A DNA stretch of 64,000 bases from Candidatus Poribacteria bacterium (GTDB lineage Bacteria; Poribacteria; WGA-4E; PCPOR2b), in the NCBI GenBank assembly GCA_003635265.1, contig PYIZ01000050.1, positions 1 to 64,000 of the forward strand. The letters run 5' to 3'. Position numbers and translations under genes: made by a program. Below, in pieces: positions 53,283 to 60,673 of this stretch. Below the pieces are notes generated by a model. The model saw only the letters and a list, made by a program, of their open reading frames with translations. It made no database searches and was not told the DNA's origin. Position 1 is the first letter of the stretch, and every line of letters begins with the position of its first letter.

Positions 53283-55253
53283 ATGGAAAATACTCCTGTG
53301 TCCTTCCAGAGTGGTTTAACACTTAAATCATTCATTATCGCTTTCCTGCTAATTCCGATCACTGTTGCTTGGATTATTCAGCTTGAAGTGGTTCGCCATA
53401 CCTTCCCAACGCTTGTTCATCCGCTCTCTCATGTCATTTTTACACTCCTCTGGCTCGTTCTGATCGGGTGGATATTCGGCAAAATCTCCCCCAAGCTCGG
53501 TCTTTCCCAACAGGAACTCCTTACAATCTACTTTATGCTGTGTATTGTCTCCACCCTCTGTTCGTACGACTGTATGGAGATCTTCGTACCAATCATGGCG
53601 CATGCGTTCCGGTTTGCCAGTCCGGAAAACGAATGGCGTCAGCTGTTTTGGCGACAACTGCCGGAGTGGCTCACCATTCACGACGAAAAAGCGGTGACGG
53701 CTCTTTATGAAGGCGGGTCAAGCCTTTACATCGAGAGGTATTTGAAGGCGTGGCTTGGTCCGGCGGTGGCGTGGATGGCATTTATCTTTGCATGGATGGT
53801 TGTGCTGCTGTGTATCAATGCGCTGTTGCGAATCCAGTGGATTGAGCGTGAGCGGTTGACCTATCCCCTGACTCAACTCCCGTTAGAGATGACCAATCCG
53901 AGGTTAGGGTTCTTCAGAAACAGGTTGATGTGGCTCGGTTTCGGTATCGCTGCCTTGATTAGTATTGTGAACCTGCTCCATTCAATCAACCCAATTGTTC
54001 CCTATATCCCTGTCAAACGCCAGAGCATCAGCCACTACTTTACCACCCGCCCTTGGAACGGGATGGGCGGCGTGCTGGTCGCTTTCTATCCTTTTGCGAT
54101 TGGGATTGGCTTTCTTATACCGCTGGATCTCCTATTTTCATGCTGGGCGTTTTTCTGGATCTACAAGATCGAACTGATGATTGGTAGCATCATGGGCTGG
54201 CGAGGTCTGCCGCGCTTTCCTTATCCCGCCGAACAGGCCTTCGGAGTATATATGGGGCTGCTAGGGTTCGTCCTCTGGACTGGCAGATCGCATATCAAAG
54301 GGTTAGTGCGTCATCTGTTCAGTTCCCGCGCCTCTCCCGATTCCATCGGGATCCTCGCTACGCGGGACCCATCACAACTAGATGATTCCGGCGAACCGAT
54401 GCCGTATCGCCTTGCTTTCGCAGGTATCTTCATCGGCCTGATTTTTCTGATGGTGTTTTCTTACAAGGCAGGCATGTCGCTGTGGGTGATTCCAATTTTC
54501 TTCACGATCTACTTCTTGTTATCAGTGATGGTTACGCGACTCAGGGCAGAGTTGGGGTTCCTAGTGCACGGTTTGAAATTCATCAGTCCACATAACATGA
54601 TTGTTGTCGGTGTTGGGACATGGCGACTTAATACCAGCACGCTGACCGTCTTTTCGCTGTACATGTTCTTCAATCGCGCCAACTGGGCAAATCCGATGCC
54701 AGAACAACTGGAAGCCTTGAAGATCTCGGAAAGACGCCAGATTAACCCCCGTCATACAGCTGTTGCTATTCTGCTTGCGACAGTGATCGGATCGGGGGTA
54801 ACCTTTTGGCTCTTGCTGGATATCTACTATCGACATGGCGCGGAATCAGGATACTTTGATCCCGCCGTATTGGGATTTGGGCGTGATGTCTATGTGCAGC
54901 TTGAGAATTGGTTGAACTCTCCTAAAGAGCCAGATCGTCCAGCACTCGCCTTCATGGGCGGTGGGCTTGTGTTTACGGTCTTGCTGATGTTTTTACGAGC
55001 GCGCTTTCTGTGGTGGCCCCTCCATCCACTCGGCTATGCCACAGCACAGAGCTGGGGGATGGCGAACCTTTGGTGTTGTCTCTTTGTCGCTTGGGTGTGC
55101 AAGGCTATCATCCTGCGTTATAGTGGGTTCAACACATATCGGCGCGCAATCCCATTCTTTCTCGGACTCGCTTTAGGAGACTATATCTTGGGTAGCCTCT
55201 GGAGTATTTTAGACATTCCAACGACTATCTCTTTATACCTATTTTTCCCGTAA
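53283..55253 (+). CDS. DUF6785/DUF6784-type polytopic membrane protein, paralogue C, with in-frame palindrome
   Basis: A 656-residue tandem paralogue of the gene before it, sharing QSGLTLKSFIIAFLLIPI, RERLTYPLTQLPLEMTNPR, VTRLRAELGFLVHGLKF and FLWWPLHPLGYATAQSW. Between GLVRHLFSS and LDDSGEPMPYRL it has about 17 extra residues (RASPDSIGILATRDPSQ) that paralogue B lacks. They are encoded by a nested palindrome (54324-54367). The start at 53283 is chosen because it aligns with paralogue B. Earlier in-frame starts (53214, 53220, 53238) lie before or within a -10-like TATAAT at 53225-53230. Gap to paralogue B about 100 nt. Confidence 0.8.
   Translation: MENTPVSFQSGLTLKSFIIAFLLIPITVAWIIQLEVVRHTFPTLVHPLSHVIFTLLWLVLIGWIFGKISPKLGLSQQELLTIYFMLCIVSTLCSYDCMEIFVPIMAHAFRFASPENEWRQLFWRQLPEWLTIHDEKAVTALYEGGSSLYIERYLKAWLGPAVAWMAFIFAWMVVLLCINALLRIQWIERERLTYPLTQLPLEMTNPRLGFFRNRLMWLGFGIAALISIVNLLHSINPIVPYIPVKRQSISHYFTTRPWNGMGGVLVAFYPFAIGIGFLIPLDLLFSCWAFFWIYKIELMIGSIMGWRGLPRFPYPAEQAFGVYMGLLGFVLWTGRSHIKGLVRHLFSSRASPDSIGILATRDPSQLDDSGEPMPYRLAFAGIFIGLIFLMVFSYKAGMSLWVIPIFFTIYFLLSVMVTRLRAELGFLVHGLKFISPHNMIVVGVGTWRLNTSTLTVFSLYMFFNRANWANPMPEQLEALKISERRQINPRHTAVAILLATVIGSGVTFWLLLDIYYRHGAESGYFDPAVLGFGRDVYVQLENWLNSPKEPDRPALAFMGGGLVFTVLLMFLRARFLWWPLHPLGYATAQSWGMANLWCCLFVAWVCKAIILRYSGFNTYRRAIPFFLGLALGDYILGSLWSILDIPTTISLYLFFP
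54324..54367. repeat. Nested palindromic element inserted in a coding sequence
   Basis: Outer arms TCCCGCG (54324-54330) and CGCGGGA (54361-54367); inner arms CCCGAT (54336-54341) and ATCGGG (54345-54350) around a three-base loop. It keeps the reading frame of the DUF6785 gene and adds residues absent from its paralogue. Confidence 0.75.
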
Positions 55254-55285
55254 GATGCGAGTACGTATCGTTTTCAAAGTCTTGG

Positions 55286-56191
55286 TCAATCGAGTCGCTT
55301 CAGATACTGTTTTACAATGTCTATTCCCACAAGATCACTATACGCTGTCTGTATTCGATCGGTAACCGGTCCTGGCACACTACCATCACCGATGGTTGAA
55401 CCGTTGACAGAGGACACAGAACAGAGGCAAAAACTGGTAGAGGTCACGAAAGCCTCGTCCGCTGTGTAGACATCATAGAGATCGATGTCTGCCTCTTGCA
55501 CCTCGATATTCAGACCTTGAGCGAGTTCGATGACAGTCTCACGGCTTATACCTACTAGGACGTACTGCTCCTTTGGTGTAATGATCACCCCGTCTTTGAC
55601 AATGAAGAAGTTGCTTCCAAGCCCCTCGGCGATATTACCGTTGATATCCAACAAAATAGAAAAAGCGTCCGGGTTCTGTGCCTTTGCCTCCTGATCGGCA
55701 AGTAAAAGGTTGATATAATTGTGCACCTTGACCCTAGGACTCATACACTCAGGCGGTGTTCGCCTTATCGAAGGGATGACGACGCTCAGACCGTCACGGT
55801 AATACCGTGCCCTTGCAGCGAACGGTAAAGGATTGCACTCGATGATCACCGTTGGCTTATATTCGCCGCCCCCTGTGGGCACACCTCTGCTGATCCGCTG
55901 TATCACCCAGTAGTCATCGTCTGGTCCTAACAGGGGTTGATTTGCCGCGAGCACCTGCATGGTCAACTCTGCCATCTGTTGTTGGGAAATCCTTGGATAT
56001 AGGCGCATATATTTTAGCGAATCGTACAACCGATCCAGATGTTCTTGCAGTTTGAATATCACCCCACCGAAAGTGCGGGTCGCATCGAAGACCGCATCCC
56101 CGGTCACAAATCCTTGATCGCGGAAGGATACCTTCCCTTCACTCTCTGGAACTATCTCTCCATTGATGTATACCATACGTTCTTGAGCCAT
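55286..56191 (-). CDS. PLP-dependent aminotransferase class IV (branched-chain/D-amino acid type)
   Basis: A 301-residue fold-type IV aminotransferase. VYINGEIVPESEGKVSFRDQGF begins the protein as in IlvE/Dat. The PLP lysine is probably in VKVHNYINLLLADQEAK, and the conserved Glu is in GNIAEGLGSNFFIVKDG. The end ITRIQ-like block VTDRIQTAYSDL is also typical. IlvE, D-alanine aminotransferase and aminodeoxychorismate lyase share this fold; I cannot choose between them from the sequence, but YINGE start and TRTFGG favour the branched-chain or D-amino-acid aminotransferases. The ATG has GGAG upstream (AAAGGAG in the minus strand near 56205). Confidence 0.85.
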   Translation of the reverse strand: MAQERMVYINGEIVPESEGKVSFRDQGFVTGDAVFDATRTFGGVIFKLQEHLDRLYDSLKYMRLYPRISQQQMAELTMQVLAANQPLLGPDDDYWVIQRISRGVPTGGGEYKPTVIIECNPLPFAARARYYRDGLSVVIPSIRRTPPECMSPRVKVHNYINLLLADQEAKAQNPDAFSILLDINGNIAEGLGSNFFIVKDGVIITPKEQYVLVGISRETVIELAQGLNIEVQEADIDLYDVYTADEAFVTSTSFCLCSVSSVNGSTIGDGSVPGPVTDRIQTAYSDLVGIDIVKQYLKRLD

Positions 56192-56465
56192 GTTGTTTGC
56201 CTACTCCTTTCAAGTTGCTAGGGACTCTCCGAAAAGTCCGCTGCCCTGCTGTCGAAACTTCTAAATCTCAACAAACAGCAGAGTGCCAAAAAATCGTATA
56301 CTGCATGAGTGACGATTGGTGTCATCAGGTTGTCGCTAGCTTGCCACAACTAACCTTAGACCATTATGTGCTAAACGTCTTGATCGCGGGAATATTTTCT
56401 CGGAAGGTTACGATATCTATGGACTATGGTTTTCAGCTTAAAATGTACGCACTTCCCACACGCTA

Positions 56466-57431
56466 TCAGGACTTCCAGTCAAATATCACACCCAGCAGAG
56501 CGTCTGGCCTGTTCTTCATCGTCTCATAGATGCGCGGTGCTTCTGTTATCGAAACCCGATGCGTCACCAGCGGTGCAATTCGGATGGTCCCCAACCTGAC
56601 AAAATGTAGAAGAATCTGTAGATCTTCGAGTGTGAAGTGAGATGAGGATTCAATTGAGGCCCTTTTGGAATGAAGCATGCTTTGGTGGAACTTCGTCTCG
56701 GCCCGACCAGCTAGGGCACCGATGGCTCCATATAGGGCAAGCAGGTCATTCCTATAAATATCTTCAAATAACGACGGTGCCCCACAGGCATCAACGATGC
56801 GGTCATAGGGAGCTCCGTGCTTCAGTCCCTCGTCTTCAGATGGCTCTGAGATGTTTATCACCCGGTGTGCACCGAGCGTTCTGGCAATCTCAAGCCGCCG
56901 AGGATTGACATCTGTCACGGTCACATGAGCGCCGAGGGCGCGTGAGGCCTGTGCCACAGATTGACCAATAAGCCCCAAGCCTGCCACCCACACATTATGG
57001 GCGGGTTCAACACGGATGCGCCTGGAGTGCCGCATTCCTACGCCCGCTACACCAAAGAGGGCGCAGAACTCACGCTCGACATCGTCGGGAAGTTTGATGC
57101 AGAGTCGAGCTCTTTCGTTGGTAGTTTCAACGTTTACCAGATGCCATCCACGGTGGCCCCCGTGGACGCCGAGAAAGATGACGTCACCTACCGAAAACGC
57201 TTCGACCCGATTCCCTACACTGTCGACAACGCCGACGTGCTGATAGCCGGCACGAGTGGGATAATTTGTTCCACCAAAGTCATTCATCAACGCATGCCGC
57301 TCGGTACCATTGGTCACGCCTGAATAGAGGGTGCGAATTCGTATCTCTGTTGGGTCTGGGGTTAGTGGCGGGCCCAAATCAAAAAATGCCATTTCACCCT
57401 GTGCCGGAAACTCTATACCAATATTCTGCAT
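56466..57431 (-). CDS. Zinc-type alcohol dehydrogenase-like (MDR) oxidoreductase
   Basis: A 321-residue medium-chain dehydrogenase/reductase. The N-terminal GroES-like domain reads YSGVTNGTERHALM and GYQHVGVVDSVGNRVEAFSVGD. The Rossmann motif is VWVAGLGLIGQSVAQASRALG (short form GLGLIG). The usual catalytic zinc ligand Cys is replaced (SGVTNGTE), so it belongs to the MDR group without a clear catalytic zinc, as seen in bacteriochlorophyllide- and sugar-linked relatives. The function is unknown. It is 102 nt upstream of the SDR gene in the sense of the minus strand map, separated by a palindrome. Confidence 0.82.
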   Translation of the reverse strand: MQNIGIEFPAQGEMAFFDLGPPLTPDPTEIRIRTLYSGVTNGTERHALMNDFGGTNYPTRAGYQHVGVVDSVGNRVEAFSVGDVIFLGVHGGHRGWHLVNVETTNERARLCIKLPDDVEREFCALFGVAGVGMRHSRRIRVEPAHNVWVAGLGLIGQSVAQASRALGAHVTVTDVNPRRLEIARTLGAHRVINISEPSEDEGLKHGAPYDRIVDACGAPSLFEDIYRNDLLALYGAIGALAGRAETKFHQSMLHSKRASIESSSHFTLEDLQILLHFVRLGTIRIAPLVTHRVSITEAPRIYETMKNRPDALLGVIFDWKS

Positions 57432-57456
57432 TGCTTCAACCTTTTAATTGAACTGT

Positions 57457-57484
57457 GTGAAGGTTTGAAACTTTCGCAAGGTTG
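57457..57484. repeat. Palindromic repeat, second copy of the 38396-38430 family
   Basis: Matches 24 of 28 bases with 38403-38430, including the identical run CTTTCGCAAGGTTG. The left arm is degraded, so the stem is shorter (six pairs, one G-U). Confidence 0.6.
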
Positions 57485-57533
57485 GATGCACTTGCCCTTG
57501 GAGGACAGTTCGGCATTCAACCGTCGACAATTT

Positions 57534-58325
57534 CTATCGCTCCGGAAGCAGCGATGTCAATCCACCATCAATCACAAAATTGGCGCCGGTGATGTTAGTT
57601 GCTCTCTCGCTGCACAAAAACAGTGCCAGTTCTGCAATTTCGTGCGGTGATGTAAAGCGTTGGGTTGGATATTGTGAACGCCAGACCTCCCATTGTTCGT
57701 CTTTGGTGCGGTTAAACAGTTGTGCTGCTTGGTCAACCGCTGCTTCCAATAGCGGTGTCTCCACCGATCCGGGCGAGATAGTGTTGGCGCGGATGCCGTA
57801 TTTCGCCAAATCAATAGCTTCGCTCCGGGTGAGCGACAGCAGGCCGGCTTTAGTCACTGAATAGACCATCGCATCCTCTTGGTTCGCCAAGCCCGACACC
57901 GAAGCGATGTTGAGGATGGCACCGCCCTGTCGTTTGATATGTGGCACTGAATACTTTGCCATCAGAAAAGCGGACGTGAGATTGACGGCAAGCGTCTGAT
58001 CCCACATTGACAGCGAGAGCTCTTCGACATCTCCCGGACAATCAACGATGCCGACAGTGTTGATTAGGCAGTCAATCGTCCCGAAGGTTCGAGCAACTGT
58101 TTCGCAGAAATTACGCACCGGGGATTCATCTGCGACATCAATGGCATCGCTATGAACGGTTGCGCCTGCTCGTCGGCATTGTTCAGCGGTCTGTGAGAGT
58201 TCATCTTGACGAATGTCACAAAGAGCTAACGTCGCCCCGGCAGCCGCAAACTTTTCAGCGATTACCTCTCCGATGCCACCGCACGCGCCGGTGATGATGA
58301 CTACCTTGTTCTTGTAGTTTTCCAA
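57534..58325 (-). CDS. Short-chain dehydrogenase/reductase (SDR) family protein
   Basis: A 263-residue classical SDR. Cofactor motif TGACGGIG (12-19), then LALCDIRQDELSQ with Asp indicating NAD rather than NADP. NTVG is the NNAG equivalent. The catalytic Ser-Tyr-Lys set is in LNIASVSGLANQ and MVYSVTKAG. ANTISPGSVETPLL follows as usual. It probably oxidises a hydroxyl of a small metabolite. The start is the ATG at 58325. It lies in a minus-strand series with an MDR dehydrogenase. Confidence 0.9.
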   Translation of the reverse strand: MENYKNKVVIITGACGGIGEVIAEKFAAAGATLALCDIRQDELSQTAEQCRRAGATVHSDAIDVADESPVRNFCETVARTFGTIDCLINTVGIVDCPGDVEELSLSMWDQTLAVNLTSAFLMAKYSVPHIKRQGGAILNIASVSGLANQEDAMVYSVTKAGLLSLTRSEAIDLAKYGIRANTISPGSVETPLLEAAVDQAAQLFNRTKDEQWEVWRSQYPTQRFTSPHEIAELALFLCSERATNITGANFVIDGGLTSLLPER

Positions 58326-58346
58326 TCGCTTCGCTCCGTTGTGCGG

Positions 58347-58823
58347 TTAGCTGTCCGCGTCATCGAAATTCTCATGCCAATAAATGGCCTCAATTGCACG
58401 ATACTTTCCCTCTGTTTCAAAATTCATGCTGTGTGCCTTGGGGACACGTTGATCCGTCCGATTACTGATTGCTTCCGCATCACCAATGTAAAATCCTGCG
58501 TGTCTACGAATACCACCGTCTGGAAATTCTGTCGGTTCCCAGACGATGACACTGCCAACTTTCGGTTCTTCTATCTTTTTCCAACCCGACCTCTGGAGAT
58601 TCGCCTCTAGCCCCCTGACCGTCGTGTGTAGATCGTCTATCAGTTTACAGTGGAAAAGCACTGATGAGACGAAATAGGCACAAGACAGTATTCCATCTCG
58701 TAGGATATCTGTTTCTTCCCCGTCAACAGAAGCGTAGAGATTTCGGAATAGATCTGAACCAATGCTGCGGTGAACCATCAACATATAATTCTTAAAACGG
58801 TTTAACTCAACTTTTTGCGCCAA
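58347..58823 (-). CDS. Small papain-like (NlpC/P60- or CHAP-like) protein
   Basis: A 158-residue protein with the order of an NlpC/P60-type cysteine peptidase: C48 at the start of a helix (LSCAYFVSSVL), then VGSVIVWEP, then H108 on a strand (RRHAGFYIGDAEAIS). The family cuts cell-wall peptides or acts as amidases on other substrates. No signal peptide is present, which argues against a role in the wall. The rest (HSMNFETEGKYRAIEAIYWH) is not recognised. It is 21 nt from the SDR gene and shares its strand. Confidence 0.6.
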   Translation of the reverse strand: MAQKVELNRFKNYMLMVHRSIGSDLFRNLYASVDGEETDILRDGILSCAYFVSSVLFHCKLIDDLHTTVRGLEANLQRSGWKKIEEPKVGSVIVWEPTEFPDGGIRRHAGFYIGDAEAISNRTDQRVPKAHSMNFETEGKYRAIEAIYWHENFDDADS

Positions 58824-58876
58824 AATACTCCTCCGATTAAAGGCTTATATGATCTCTCGAAAGCGTATCCCGCCCA

Positions 58877-59500
58877 TTACGTGAGACCTGACTTATATCC
58901 CCCAAACAAGGCACGACCCTCAGTCTGCCAAAAACATTCCACATCAACAAACCCAACATTTTTAAGCCAAACAACCTGATCCTCAACCGTTCCAAAAGGA
59001 TCGTGGCTGTCGCGTATCGGGTCATCGGGTTTTCGGACCAAATCGTGGTTGGCAAAGCAACCGCCCGGCTTCAGCAGCTGAAGGATTTCCGCATATAGTG
59101 CCTGTTTACGTTCATCAACCACATGGTGAATGGCTCGCGACGAGACCACCGCATCAAACTGTCGATCCGTAGGCAGGGTTGCAAGCCAATCTGGAGAATC
59201 AAAGTTCGATACAACAAAATAGAGTTGGTTGCTCCAATCTGCTAGCCGCGCTTGTCCATGCTTTAGCATTTCCCCCGACCCATCTAGACACACCACCTGA
59301 GCGTTTGGATAAGCAGTAAGAATCTCGCGTGTTACAATCCCGTATCCCGCACCGAGATCTAACACCTCAATAGGTTTTTCGGCACTGCATCGAATCAAAC
59401 CCACGAGCGCTGTAATTTGTTCCGCCCGTTCCGGGTCTGTTTTGTCGCCATCTTCTACCCACTTGCGAACATATTCGGGCGAGTCCCATTCGTGTGGCAT
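58877..59500 (-). CDS. Class I SAM-dependent methyltransferase
   Basis: A 207-residue methyltransferase. Motif I is VLDLGAGYGIVTREIL (about residues 44-59), the acidic residue after strand 2 is in AQVVCLDGSGEML, and motif IV lies in FDAVVSSRAIHHVVD. RKQALYAEILQLLKPGGCFA is motif VI-like. The pattern is that of small-molecule methyltransferases. The substrate is unknown. The gene is 53 nt upstream of the papain-like gene and could be co-transcribed. Confidence 0.85.
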   Translation of the reverse strand: MPHEWDSPEYVRKWVEDGDKTDPERAEQITALVGLIRCSAEKPIEVLDLGAGYGIVTREILTAYPNAQVVCLDGSGEMLKHGQARLADWSNQLYFVVSNFDSPDWLATLPTDRQFDAVVSSRAIHHVVDERKQALYAEILQLLKPGGCFANHDLVRKPDDPIRDSHDPFGTVEDQVVWLKNVGFVDVECFWQTEGRALFGGYKSGLT

Positions 59501-59570
59501 TGCATTTCTCCTCTCAATGAATCAGGAATTGCTATGTTAACATTATAAAGTCGAATCGGAGTCTGTGTGC

Positions 59571-60659
59571 CTAGCGCACCGCCGCCAATATACGCTTCAT
59601 CAATTGGTCAATATAATCTGACTCTATCCACCGTACCACGACTACCAAATCATTTTCCGGTTCAATCCAAATCATGTTTCGTCCAGCACCCAGAGCACAG
59701 AAACTCGTTTCTGGTGCGCTTGGGAATAGCTGCCTATCCGTATTGAGCCACCACATATAGCCATAATCCGGTTCGACCGGACACGGCGTGGTCGCTAAAT
59801 CTATCCACCGCTCAGAAAGTATCTGCTGTTCACCCCATCGACCACGCCGCAGAAATAGATAGCCGAACCGCGCATGATCCCGAGTACTAATCCACAGTCC
59901 ACCGCCCCAATGACCTCCCCCACTGACCGACTGCATCTTCCGTCCATCAATTGTCAGCCACGAATTTCGATAACCGTGCCATCGCCAACTATTGGAAGCG
60001 CCAATAGGGTCCATCACTTTGGCTTTTAGCAGCTGCGGCAACGGTTTGCGCCAGATACGCAGCAGAGAGAGTGCCAGTCGATTAACACGGACATCATTGT
60101 AAGCAAAGGTGCTGCCGGGTGCTGGCAGCGCATTATCGGGACCCCGCTCTCCCTGACTGTCGGCATAGTCGGGTTTGTCCCAAAGCGTCCCCTTCCACTC
60201 ACTCGTTTGTTGAAGCAGATGGTGCCAGGTAATTTGGGCGTTGTGTGGTGAATCGAATCCACCGTCGTTTACATAGTCTCGGACAGGTTGATGTATGTCT
60301 CGAATTAATCCACGGTCTAGCGCTAGTCCTGCTGTTGTAGACAGATAACTCTTGGTAATACTAAACGTCATATCAGCACGCTGCGTCTCGCCCCATTCAG
60401 CGATAATGTAGCCGTGCCGCAAGATAAGTCCGTTGAGCGCAGCCCGGTCTTTTATCGATCCAATGACCTCGGGATGGGACTCTTCCCTTTCCACCTCGGT
60501 ATAGTGCAACCGTAGTTTACGAGACCATGCGGTTTCGACCGTCTGGGCATAGTGAATTGCCTCATTAAGAGAGTCAGGGTCAATACCTACCTCCTCAGGT
60601 TTTCTGCGCTCCCAATCGTCCCCTCGTTCCGGATAGTATATATTTTGTGAAAATTGCAT
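59571..60659 (-). CDS. Beta-lactamase-family serine hydrolase
   Basis: A 362-residue serine hydrolase of the class C beta-lactamase/esterase fold. The nucleophile motif is S100-x-x-K103 (MTFSITKSYLST), the second motif is the Tyr in STFAYNDVRVN. VSGGGHWGGGLWISTRD is the region that precedes the third motif. No signal peptide is seen, so it probably acts inside the cell, as an esterase or amidase rather than a resistance enzyme. RBS AGGAG near 60667. It is 15 nt downstream of the glycosidase-like gene on the same strand. Confidence 0.86.
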   Translation of the reverse strand: MQFSQNIYYPERGDDWERRKPEEVGIDPDSLNEAIHYAQTVETAWSRKLRLHYTEVEREESHPEVIGSIKDRAALNGLILRHGYIIAEWGETQRADMTFSITKSYLSTTAGLALDRGLIRDIHQPVRDYVNDGGFDSPHNAQITWHHLLQQTSEWKGTLWDKPDYADSQGERGPDNALPAPGSTFAYNDVRVNRLALSLLRIWRKPLPQLLKAKVMDPIGASNSWRWHGYRNSWLTIDGRKMQSVSGGGHWGGGLWISTRDHARFGYLFLRRGRWGEQQILSERWIDLATTPCPVEPDYGYMWWLNTDRQLFPSAPETSFCALGAGRNMIWIEPENDLVVVVRWIESDYIDQLMKRILAAVR

Positions 60660-60673
60660 TTAAGATCTCCTAT

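Noticed and set aside
56197-56529. 110-codon plus-strand frame between the aminotransferase and MDR genes
   Set aside because: It overlaps the MDR gene end, has no ribosome site and no protein-like pattern.
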